Shown piece by piece: positions 1 to 5,828 of a DNA stretch of 14,540 nt. The stretch comes from an uncultured Actinomycetes bacterium (GTDB lineage: Bacteria; Actinomycetota; Acidimicrobiia; Acidimicrobiales; RAAP-2), in NCBI GenBank assembly GCA_903893955.1, contig CAITOG010000284.1, positions 1-14,540 of the forward strand. Reading direction: 5' to 3'. The notes below the pieces were generated by a model that did no database searches, was not told where the DNA came from, and saw nothing but the letters and a program-made list of their open reading frames with translations. The position numbers and the translations under genes were made by a program. Each line of letters opens with the position of its first letter. Position 1 is the stretch's first letter.

Positions 1-704
1 AAGCCCGCTCTCGGTGACGCCAGGAAGCAGACGGCCTCGGCGATGTCGTTCGCCGAGCCGAAGCGTCGAAGCGGGATGTTCCGGCGGGTCACCGCCAGCG
101 CGTCATCGTCGAGGTCGCCTGACGCCATGAGACGAGCAGCCATGCCATCGGTCAGCATGCCGGGACCGACTGAGTTCGCCCGAACCCCGTAGCGACCTTC
201 TTCGGCTGCGATGGCTCGGACGAGCTGCTCGACTGCACCCTTGGTGCCAGCCGACAGCGAGTCGCGCACCGGATAACGCACGGTGGCGGCGGTGGTGATC
301 GCCACGATGTTGCCGCTCGAGGCGCGAAGTGCGGGCAGCGCAGGCTGGACGACGTTGAAGAACCCAGCGGCCTCTTCGAGGAGGTGCTTTGCGAAGGTTG
401 CCGGCTCGATCGTGGAGAGGTGCTGCTGCGGGATGTGCGGACCGGCGGCATGCACCACGATGTCGATGCCCCCGAGCTCAGCAGTCGTCTCTTCCACCGC
501 CGCCCTCGACGCCGCGATGTCGGTCACATCGAGCTTGAGCGCACGTCCTGCTCGACCAGCCCCCTCGATGGTGGCCACCACAGCCTTCGCGGCTGACTCG
601 TTGGAGCGGAAGGTGACAGCGACATCGTGGCCTTGGTGGGCCAGCAGCAGCGCACATGCACGCCCGAGGCCTCCAGAGCCGCCCGTGACGAGGGCGGTGC
701 CCAC
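1..704 (-). CDS. Atypical short-chain dehydrogenase/reductase family protein (3' end cut by window)
   Basis: Reading the minus strand from a GTG at 704 gives 234 codons with no stop. The product opens with a beta strand and the dinucleotide-binding motif TGGSGGLG (residues 7-14), followed by LDVTD near 57-61, HAAG at 84-87 and, near the end, NSVGPG (176-181) and CFLASPRAG, so only about 20-30 residues are missing. These are Rossmann-fold SDR landmarks. The active site is odd: the usual Y-x3-K appears as S150-A-G-T-K154, so the catalytic tyrosine is absent, and the usual catalytic Ser position is threonine. NAD(P) binding is likely; ordinary oxidoreductase activity is doubtful. The GTG shares one base with the TAG of the upstream CoA-transferase gene, so the two are surely cotranscribed and translationally coupled. 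The substrate is unknown. Family assignment is secure, function is not. Confidence 0.88.
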   Translation of the reverse strand, partial: MGTALVTGGSGGLGRACALLLAHQGHDVAVTFRSNESAAKAVVATIEGAGRAGRALKLDVTDIAASRAAVEETTAELGGIDIVVHAAGPHIPQQHLSTIEPATFAKHLLEEAAGFFNVVQPALPALRASSGNIVAITTAATVRYPVRDSLSAGTKGAVEQLVRAIAAEEGRYGVRANSVGPGMLTDGMAARLMASGDLDDDALAVTRRNIPLRRFGSANDIAEAVCFLASPRAG

Positions 705-1936
705 TAGCCCAGTGCCCCCGAGGCCTTTGCGCTGGCGATCTGCTCGTCGCTCCACCCGAGGACCTCGTGGAGCACCTCGTCATTGTGCTGCCCCGCGGAC
801 GGTGCCTTGGAGGGGACGGGCAGTTGCTCGTCGATGAACTTGATCGGCCCCGGCATCTGCTCGGCGCCGAGCTGCTCGACGCTGAAGAGCGGGAACCGGT
901 CTTGGAACTGGGGGTCGACGAGCAGGGTCTTGGGCGTGTTGACCGGTGCCAGCGGCGTGTTGACCTCGTTGCCGAAGTCGAGCCACTCGGCAAGCGTCTT
1001 GGTTGCGAAGATCGCCTTGAGCTCGTCGTGGAGCTCGCGGTTCCCCCGTGCGTGGTCCGCATACTTCGAGCCCGGCCAGCGCTCGAAGAGCTCTGGTCGT
1101 CCGATGCCCTCACAGAAGTTCTTCCAGAACGCCTGCTCAGAGGCCATGAACAGCACGTGTCGATCGTCCAAAGTCTCGTAGACTTGGTAGCGCACGCCCT
1201 CCTTCATGCCCGCCGTGCCCGGCGCCCGGCGCTCATAGTTGTCGGCCTTGTTGCCAGTCACCTCTGACTCAGGTCGCTCATAGGCCTTCCAGGTCTCGCT
1301 GCGAAGCCAGTCCATGGCAGCAGATGCGTCCGACTGCGCGATCTCGAGGAAAGCCCCCTCGCCAGTCGCCCGGGCGCGGATGATCCCGGCCAGGATGCCG
1401 AGGGCCCCGAACAGCGGGCCCGCGTGGATGCCTGTGGAGGGATGCTCGGGAAGGTAGCAGTAGCCGTCCTCGTCCTTCGCCACGTTGACGAGGCCAGCCC
1501 AGACGTCATAGGCGATGCCGTGGGAGGGGTAGTCCTTGTAGGGCCCGGTCATCCCATAGCCCGAGATCGAGCAGAACACGATCTTGGGGTTGATCGCGGC
1601 CAAGTCCTCATAGCCGAGGCCCCTGCGAGCCAAGCCTCCTGGCCGCATCGCCTCGACCACCGCATCGGCATCACGGCACAGGTCCTTGAAGATCGCCACG
1701 CCCTCGTCGGTCCGCAAATCCAGCGTGATCGAACGCTTGCCGCGGTTGATGTGGAGGTGCATGAGCGAGACGCCCTCGACGATGGGCCAGGTCATGTCGC
1801 GCACATAGTCACCCTGCGGCGGCTCGACCTTGATGACCTCTGCGCCGAGGTCGATCAGGGAGTTGGTGATCTCGGCCGGACCGAGGGCGGAGCACTCGAT
1901 GATGCGGACGCCGGCGAGTGGTGCAGAGCTGGCCAT
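704..1936 (-). CDS. CaiB/BaiF (class III) CoA-transferase family protein
   Basis: The 410-residue product has the usual length and landmarks of class III CoA-transferases, which move CoA between a donor acyl-CoA and a carboxylic acid through an aspartyl-CoA thioester. Seen in order: LAGVRIIECSALGP at the N terminus, LGAEVIKVEPP (30-40), NRGKRSITLDL (64-74), the SISGYGMTGP motif (123-132) and EIAQSDASA, in which D203 is the probable catalytic aspartate. The C-terminal half carries the family's usual NTPLAPVNTP segment. The ATG at 1936 is preceded by a near-ideal Shine-Dalgarno AAGGAGGT, and a palindromic operator lies 35-50 bases upstream. It is the first gene of an operon with an atypical SDR. 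Related proteins act in carnitine, bile acid, oxalate, methylsuccinate and other fatty or aromatic acid pathways; the acyl substrate here cannot be told from sequence. Confidence 0.93.
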   Translation of the reverse strand: MASSAPLAGVRIIECSALGPAEITNSLIDLGAEVIKVEPPQGDYVRDMTWPIVEGVSLMHLHINRGKRSITLDLRTDEGVAIFKDLCRDADAVVEAMRPGGLARRGLGYEDLAAINPKIVFCSISGYGMTGPYKDYPSHGIAYDVWAGLVNVAKDEDGYCYLPEHPSTGIHAGPLFGALGILAGIIRARATGEGAFLEIAQSDASAAMDWLRSETWKAYERPESEVTGNKADNYERRAPGTAGMKEGVRYQVYETLDDRHVLFMASEQAFWKNFCEGIGRPELFERWPGSKYADHARGNRELHDELKAIFATKTLAEWLDFGNEVNTPLAPVNTPKTLLVDPQFQDRFPLFSVEQLGAEQMPGPIKFIDEQLPVPSKAPSAGQHNDEVLHEVLGWSDEQIASAKASGALG

Positions 1937-1963
1937 GGGACCTCCTTGAAAGAGCAGTGCCTG

Positions 1964-1994
1964 AGGCTACCTGACGGACCGTCAGAAACAACCG
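1964..1994 (-). promoter_or_regulatory. Putative promoter of the CoA-transferase operon
   Basis: On the minus strand a -10-like TAGCCT (1969-1964) lies 16 bases downstream of a -35-like TTGTTT (about 1991-1986). Transcription would start near 1957 and give a leader of about 20 bases containing the Shine-Dalgarno. The spacer between the two hexamers is almost entirely filled by the palindrome at 1971-1985, the classic position for repression. Predicted from hexamer resemblance only. Confidence 0.4.
1969..1987. promoter_or_regulatory. Palindromic operator, site 1 (TetR-like)
   Basis: CTGACGG-A-CCGTCAG (1971-1985) is a perfect 7-bp inverted repeat around one central base. Including flanks, ACCTGACGGACCGTCAGAA matches 16 of 19 bases of the sequence at 13206-13224, in the same orientation relative to its minus-strand operon. 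Size and symmetry suit a dimeric helix-turn-helix repressor such as TetR-family regulators of acyl-CoA catabolism; that family assignment is inference. No regulator gene is in the window. Confidence 0.7.
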
Positions 1995-2154
1995 GTTGCT
2001 CGGCACGCTTGTCGTGCACGCTGATCTGTGGCGAGCACCACGGGTTCCTAGACCATCGGCGGCGGCGTCCGCCAGCTCCTCTCCAAGCGTCGACCAGCAG
2101 CGGTGGGGTGCCCAGCATCGGTGACCCACGAGCGACGGTGTCAGGATGCTCGTG

Positions 2155-2337
2155 ATGGATGACCACGAGATCCCCGAGCACGCGCCAGTCGACGAAGCAC
2201 GCCGAAGTCGTCTTGCCATGGCAGCGCTCGCCATCTTGATGCGGCCATCGACCACACCACTCGAGCGGCAGTGGGCGCAACAGGTGTGGGACCTGTGCTG
2301 GGCCCTTGCTGACGAACGGGGCTCAGGGAGTCGCTGA
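2155..2337 (+). CDS. Possible small hypothetical protein
   Basis: This 60-codon frame (63 if the ATG at 2146 is used) occupies the gap between the CoA-transferase promoter and the convergent ltrA-like gene, whose last 15 bases it overlaps. The ATG at 2155 has AGGA eight bases upstream, which is the reason for preferring it over 2146. The product starts acidic (MDDHEIPEHAPVDEARR), then has a mildly hydrophobic AMAALAIL stretch and a tryptophan-rich helix-like segment (RQWAQQVWDLCWAL). No family is recognised. Composition is compatible with coding but the frame could equally be chance. Nothing else that looks like a gene is seen in 1990-2322. Confidence 0.35.
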   Translation: MDDHEIPEHAPVDEARRSRLAMAALAILMRPSTTPLERQWAQQVWDLCWALADERGSGSR

Positions 2338-3531
2338 GCCGAGATCGGGTTTCGCGGCGTGTGATGTCGCCACCGGCCCGAGCCGACGGAACAAAAGACG
2401 AGCGATCACCGCTGTGGCGGCGGTGATGATGCACAGCAGCAGGGTGGTCTGGTTGACGGTGAGGAAGCGCACGTCGCTGATCACCAGCGCGGCACCGAGC
2501 GCCACCACGCTGCCGGCGAGGTACGTGACGACGATCGGGGCTCCGGGTCGACCGCGCACGGTGGCCACCATGGTCGCGATCGACAAGAAGATGATCGCGA
2601 CGGGGACGGCCAGGAGATACGCATCGAGATCCGTGAGCTGAGAGAGGTCCTGGAGGGTGATGAAGCGACCGAGCCCGATCGCCAGGCCGACGAGCCCGAT
2701 GGCCAGGACCAGGTGCGACAGGATCCATGCGCGCCGAGCCACGAGACCCCCAGGCATGCCGCCCGGGGCGACGTCGAGGAAGTAGGAGAGCCACAAGGCG
2801 AAGATCACGACGACTTCGAGGGGGAGCACGATGAGGTTGATCTCGTGGACAGGTGTCGACGAGGCAGTCAGCGCGACCTTCACGAAGCTCTCACCGATCA
2901 CGAGCATCGTGAGAAGGGCGAAACGCTCCGAGAGGTGCTCGGTGTCGAGGTTGGGGACCTGGACGCCGCCGTTGAGGCCCCGTGCAGTGAGCGGGAGGAC
3001 CATGATGACCCCGGCGGCTATCCACGCGATGCCGTGCCACGGTGATGGAGCGACGCCGCCGAGGACCCAGAACACGGCGGAGACGAGGTAGATGTTGCGC
3101 CGTCGTGCTGCGTAGCGGCGAGTCGATGAGGGGCCTCGTCGTCGGAGCCACTCGTTAAGTGCGGCAACGCAGGCGACTATCAGCGCATAGGTCGGCGAGA
3201 CGAAGATCCGCCGAGTGCGGTCGTAGTCGGCGACGATGATCGTCATGAGCGTGATGGCGAACATCTCGACCGCAACGATGACGTCGACGACCGCATCCTC
3301 CACCCGGCGCACGTTGAGCACCAGCGTGGTCGACAGCCACATCCACCACAGCATCGCGAACACCAGGATGAACCAGACCGTGGTGTCGATGGTGAGGTCT
3401 TTCGACACCTTGGTGGAGAAGACGATGACGGCTGCGACCATGACGAGGTCGTAGAACAGCTCGATCCACCCGACAGGTCGGGCCATCTCTTCGTGCGCCG
3501 TCGGCACGCTTCGCTGCAGCGAGTGACTCAT
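2323..3531 (-). CDS. ltrA: Low temperature requirement protein A (LtrA)-like membrane protein
   Basis: The 402-residue product is a polytopic membrane protein of the LtrA family. The N terminus carries the family hallmark GWIELFYDLVMVAAV (about residues 21-35), an intramembrane Glu/Asp motif, and a central LVIGESFVKVA segment matches the conserved GES block. By eye about eleven or twelve hydrophobic stretches can be counted, with a basic RRRG loop near 115 and a basic, Ala-rich C-terminal tail. LtrA was named from growth of Listeria at low temperature; its biochemical role is not established, and the same fold occurs in many actinobacteria. The ATG at 3531 has no clear Shine-Dalgarno, but TAGCCT ends six bases before it, suggesting a leaderless transcript. 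A hairpin separates it from the upstream SRAP gene. Confidence 0.88.
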   Translation of the reverse strand: MSHSLQRSVPTAHEEMARPVGWIELFYDLVMVAAVIVFSTKVSKDLTIDTTVWFILVFAMLWWMWLSTTLVLNVRRVEDAVVDVIVAVEMFAITLMTIIVADYDRTRRIFVSPTYALIVACVAALNEWLRRRGPSSTRRYAARRRNIYLVSAVFWVLGGVAPSPWHGIAWIAAGVIMVLPLTARGLNGGVQVPNLDTEHLSERFALLTMLVIGESFVKVALTASSTPVHEINLIVLPLEVVVIFALWLSYFLDVAPGGMPGGLVARRAWILSHLVLAIGLVGLAIGLGRFITLQDLSQLTDLDAYLLAVPVAIIFLSIATMVATVRGRPGAPIVVTYLAGSVVALGAALVISDVRFLTVNQTTLLLCIITAATAVIARLLFRRLGPVATSHAAKPDLGSATP

Positions 3532-3567
3532 CGCTCGAGGCTACCGATCCGGCTCGATCACGGTCGA
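3532..3567 (-). promoter_or_regulatory. Putative leaderless promoter of the ltrA-like gene
   Basis: On the minus strand TAGCCT (3543-3538) fits the actinobacterial -10 pattern TANNNT and is followed by six bases and then the A of the start codon at 3531. A weak -35-like TCGACC (3567-3562) is 18 bases upstream and lies inside the hairpin at 3548-3573. With no Shine-Dalgarno in front of the ATG, a leaderless mRNA is the simplest reading. Confidence 0.4.
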
Positions 3568-3573
3568 GCCGGA
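3548..3573 (-). terminator. Strong GC-rich hairpin between the SRAP and ltrA-like genes
   Basis: TCCGGCTCGA and TCGAGCCGGA form a perfect 10-bp stem with a 6-base loop (3558-3563), starting 13 bases after the SRAP stop codon. No U-tract follows, so it would be a tract-less terminator of the kind proposed for high-GC actinobacteria. It could instead be an operator, since it overlaps the possible -35 region of the ltrA-like gene. The structure is certain; the function is inferred. Confidence 0.55.
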
Positions 3574-3586
3574 CTGCTGGATTACG

Positions 3587-4294
3587 TCAGAACAGGGACT
3601 CCGGCGTGACCGGGTCGATCAGCCCAGGGTTGTCGTTGCGGACCGAACCGACGCTGCGGTCGACCGGATGGTGGACAAGTGTGCCGGCGGGCGCTGGACG
3701 GCAGAGATCGCCGAGTGCGCTGAGCTCGTCGCCCTCGGCTTCGAGCCACAGGTCGAAGACCCCCTGCTCGAGGATCACCGGCATCCGGTCATGGACGCCC
3801 TCCATGTCAGGCCCGGCGTCGGTCGTGAGCACGGTTGCCGTCTTGAGCCCTGGCGAGTCTGGATTCCCAGCCGGGTCGTGCCATGTCTCGAAGAGCCCGG
3901 CCACCACGAGTGGCCCGCCGTCGGCACGAGTGAAGAAGTGCGGCTGGGGCTTGCCTGGGCCTGAGCGATCCCACTCGAAGAAGCCGTCGATGGGGACGAG
4001 CAGCCGGCGGGACTTCCAGGCAGCGCGGAAGGAGGGTTTGGCGGCGGCTGTTTCAGAGCGAGCATTGAAGGTGCGAGACCCGAACGAGATGTCCTTCGCC
4101 CATGACGGGACGAGCCCCCACCGGTAGCGGTCGAGCACCCGTGCACCGTCAAGCTCGGCGACGCCGTCGATCCGTCGGGTCGGACCGACGTTCCAACTCG
4201 GGTGGCCCTGGGGGTCGACGCCTTCGGCGAGGCCCGCCTCGAGGAGGCGTGCCATCGCTGCCGGTGGCGTGAAGAGGGCGATCCTGCCGCACAT
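3587..4294 (-). CDS. yedK: SRAP-domain abasic site processing protein (YedK/HMCES family)
   Basis: The 235-residue product is a full-length SRAP protein. This family covalently captures abasic sites in single-stranded DNA through a thiazolidine made by the N-terminal cysteine, shielding them from strand cleavage. All key residues are visible: MCGR with Cys2, exposed after Met removal; N77 in FNARSET; E107 in DGFFEW; and H168 in VHDRMP. They correspond to the catalytic Cys, Asn, Glu and His of E. coli YedK. The GLVPSWAKD segment is also typical. The gene starts nine bases after the DUF2017 stop codon, with no clear Shine-Dalgarno, so it is probably coupled to the clpS-DUF2017 transcript. The nearby mutasome cassette agrees with the known association of SRAP proteins with the SOS response. 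Confidence 0.96.
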   Translation of the reverse strand: MCGRIALFTPPAAMARLLEAGLAEGVDPQGHPSWNVGPTRRIDGVAELDGARVLDRYRWGLVPSWAKDISFGSRTFNARSETAAAKPSFRAAWKSRRLLVPIDGFFEWDRSGPGKPQPHFFTRADGGPLVVAGLFETWHDPAGNPDSPGLKTATVLTTDAGPDMEGVHDRMPVILEQGVFDLWLEAEGDELSALGDLCRPAPAGTLVHHPVDRSVGSVRNDNPGLIDPVTPESLF

Positions 4295-4303
4295 GGTGTC
4301 TGC

Positions 4304-4738
4304 TCAACCGTCCAGGGCGTCGATCAGCAGCGAGATCAGCGCCTGGATGGTGGTGAGCTCGCCGTGCTGGACCTCGTCGAGCGCCGCCACGTCATCTTCG
4401 GTGACCACCGCAAGCCGGGCGGCAGACGCAGCCAGGATGAGCTGCAGCCCCTGGATCCACTGCTCGGCCTCCTCCTCTGAGATCTCGGTGGCCTCTGCAG
4501 TCGCCACCAGCAGGCTGAGGGGGCCTTCGACGGCGAACTGTCGTTGGAGCTCGGTGAGCGGGTCGTCGTGGTCCTCAGTCGGGTCGATCGGGCCGAGCAG
4601 TCGTCGGTGCACGGGATCGCCGAGCTGGACTGCTCCAGCTGCCGCAGCCTGTGCCTGGGCGATCAACCAGCTGCGCAGCAGCGGAGGGATCGAGACGGTG
4701 ATCCCTGTCGGGCTCCGGCGGAAGGGCTCGTCGCTCAT
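4304..4738 (-). CDS. DUF2017 family protein
   Basis: This 144-residue soluble, acidic, mostly helical protein matches the DUF2017 family by its shape and by its position: in actinobacteria such a gene typically follows clpS directly. The N-terminal third has FRRSPTGITVSIPPLLRSWL, the middle has DPTEDHDDPLTELQRQF, and the C-terminal half is two long helices with many Glu and Leu residues (EISEEEAEQWIQGLQLILA and the terminal ALISLLIDALDG). The ATG overlaps the clpS stop as ATGA, so the two are translationally coupled. No catalytic motif is seen. Its function is unknown; a link to ClpS-dependent proteolysis is suggested only by the constant pairing of the two genes. Confidence 0.8.
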   Translation of the reverse strand: MSDEPFRRSPTGITVSIPPLLRSWLIAQAQAAAAGAVQLGDPVHRRLLGPIDPTEDHDDPLTELQRQFAVEGPLSLLVATAEATEISEEEAEQWIQGLQLILAASAARLAVVTEDDVAALDEVQHGELTTIQALISLLIDALDG

Positions 4739-5022
4739 CGTGCGGGCTGGATGGTGGCGCTGAGCGCGTAGCCGTGGAGCGCGACGCAGTAGCTGGTGGC
4801 CGTCTCCTTGTCACCGGTCCACACGACGGCCTTGCCCTCGTTGTGGACGATCATCGTGAGCTGCTCAGCCTTGTCCTTGGGGTAGCCGAAGATCGTTCGC
4901 AGGACCCGGACGACGAGGGAGATGAGGCTGACAGGGTCGTTCCAGAGGACCACCTCCCATGGGGTGTCCAGTCGCTGGGCCGTGTCAGTGCCACCGAGGG
5001 CACCGGTCTCGAACTCGTCCAT
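4735..5022 (-). CDS. clpS: ATP-dependent Clp protease adaptor protein ClpS
   Basis: The 95-residue product is a small ClpS adaptor, which docks on the N domain of the Clp unfoldase and delivers N-degron substrates. The core is intact: PWEVVLWNDPVSLISLVVRVL (residues 21-41, with the WNDP motif lining the N-degron pocket), IFGYPKDKAEQL, MIVHNEGKAVV (the conserved VHxxG block) and a C-terminal LHGYALSATI. An acidic tail (MDEFETGALGGTDTAQ) precedes it, as is usual. The ATG at 5022 was chosen because it is the only in-frame Met before the core. GAGGAG directly abuts it, closer than is ideal, so a slightly different start is possible; the open frame extends far upstream but is not ClpS-like there. 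It is the first gene of a minus-strand group with DUF2017 and SRAP. Confidence 0.93.
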   Translation of the reverse strand: MDEFETGALGGTDTAQRLDTPWEVVLWNDPVSLISLVVRVLRTIFGYPKDKAEQLTMIVHNEGKAVVWTGDKETATSYCVALHGYALSATIQPAR

Positions 5023-5098
5023 CTCCTCATTCTCTCGCGTCGTCGACCCGAGAAGCGGCACCCAGCGGTGAGAACTCGGAGGGCCAGACGAAGCGCAC

Positions 5099-5135
5099 TT
5101 TCCAAGTGAGCACCCTCTCGCTAGTGTCGAACATA
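5099..5135 (+). promoter_or_regulatory. Putative leaderless SOS promoter of imuA'
   Basis: A -35-like TTTCCA (5099-5104) is separated by 17 bases from a -10-like TAGTGT (5122-5127). Seven bases further on is A5135, the first base of the ATG. No Shine-Dalgarno is present, so transcription probably starts at or very near the start codon. The LexA box begins at the last base of the -10 hexamer. The positions fit a promoter closely; the transcript start is inferred. Confidence 0.55.
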
Positions 5136-5142
5136 TGTTCGC
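5127..5142. promoter_or_regulatory. LexA-binding SOS box
   Basis: TCGAACATATGTTCGC contains the perfect 14-bp palindrome CGAACATATGTTCG (5128-5141) and matches the actinobacterial/Bacillus-type SOS box TCGAAC-N4-GTTCGA at all but the last base. It sits in front of an imuA'-imuB-dnaE2 cassette, the textbook LexA target. Unusually, the ATG at 5135 lies inside the box, so LexA would cover the transcription start and the first codons. The divergent clpS start is about 105 bases away. Confidence 0.9.
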
Positions 5143-5827
5143 TTTTTCGTCCTCCTCGACTCCAGCCAGGCCACCAGTGCCAGAGGCGCTCCGCCAGAAG
5201 ATCGCCCCTGTCGTGATGGCGTCATCGAGGGTGCTGCCGGTGACAGAGGGCCTCGTGCCGCTCATCCCGTCAGGAGACCTTCGACGAGGCAGCACCATCG
5301 TGGTGGCTGGCCACGCTGGAACCGGCGCCACGTCGCTGGCGATCAGTCTCCTCGCCGGTGCGTCTGAGGCTGGCCACTGGTGCGCCGCGGTCGGGCTCGC
5401 TGACCCTGGCGTGGCCGCCATGGCTGAGCTCGGCCTCGACCTGCGCCGAGCGGTCTTCATCCCGCGGCCTCGTGCGGGGTGGGCAGAGGCGACAGCGGAT
5501 CTGCTCGATGGCGCTGAGCTCGTCGTGCTGCGCCCCCCTGCTCGTCCCAATGCCGCTGCTGCCCGGCGATTGGTGGCGCGGGCGCGGGATCGCCGGGCAG
5601 TCCTGGTCGTCGTCGTCGAGGAGGCGCAGCGCTGGCCGGTGGTCCCTGAAATGACCCTGACCGTTGCGTCCGCGACCTGGCAGGGCATCGGCCTCGGTCA
5701 CGGTCGACTCCAAGCGCGCCGGGCTGAGGTGGTGGTGTCGGGTCGTCATGGAGCTGTCGAGCGGCGGACGACGATCTGGCTGCCCTCGGCCACAGGCGTG
5801 GTGGCCCCGGCTGCGACGGTGCGGTGA
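5135..5827 (+). CDS. imuA': ImuA'-like RecA-fold SOS mutagenesis protein
   Basis: The 230-residue product is recognised as the actinobacterial ImuA' type by its sequence pattern and by lying before imuB and dnaE2. ImuA' is an accessory factor of the translesion mutasome, thought to be a degenerate RecA-like protein. Seen: LIPSGDLRRGSTIVVAGHAGTGATSLAISLL (42-72 region), a P-loop-like G59-x4-G64-A65-T66 lacking the lysine; a hydrophobic strand GAELVVLRPP; RRLVARARDRRAVLVVV; and a C-terminal GHGRLQARRAEVVVSGRHG hairpin. The start at 5135 lies inside the LexA box and agrees with a leaderless transcript. A later start at M28 would give a protein of about 203 residues that keeps the RecA-like core. 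The stop is one base before the imuB start. Confidence 0.85.
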   Translation: MFAFSSSSTPARPPVPEALRQKIAPVVMASSRVLPVTEGLVPLIPSGDLRRGSTIVVAGHAGTGATSLAISLLAGASEAGHWCAAVGLADPGVAAMAELGLDLRRAVFIPRPRAGWAEATADLLDGAELVVLRPPARPNAAAARRLVARARDRRAVLVVVVEEAQRWPVVPEMTLTVASATWQGIGLGHGRLQARRAEVVVSGRHGAVERRTTIWLPSATGVVAPAATVR

Positions 5828-5828
5828 C

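Noticed and set aside
2003..2017. GCACG-CTTGT-CGTGC small hairpin upstream of the CoA-transferase promoter
   Set aside because: A five-bp repeat is expected by chance in high-GC DNA and no gene end is nearby.
4735..5688. Long minus-strand frame of 317 codons containing ClpS at its end
   Set aside because: Only the last 95 residues are ClpS-like; the upstream part is Arg/Ser/Thr-rich low-complexity sequence opposite imuA', the usual high-GC shadow.
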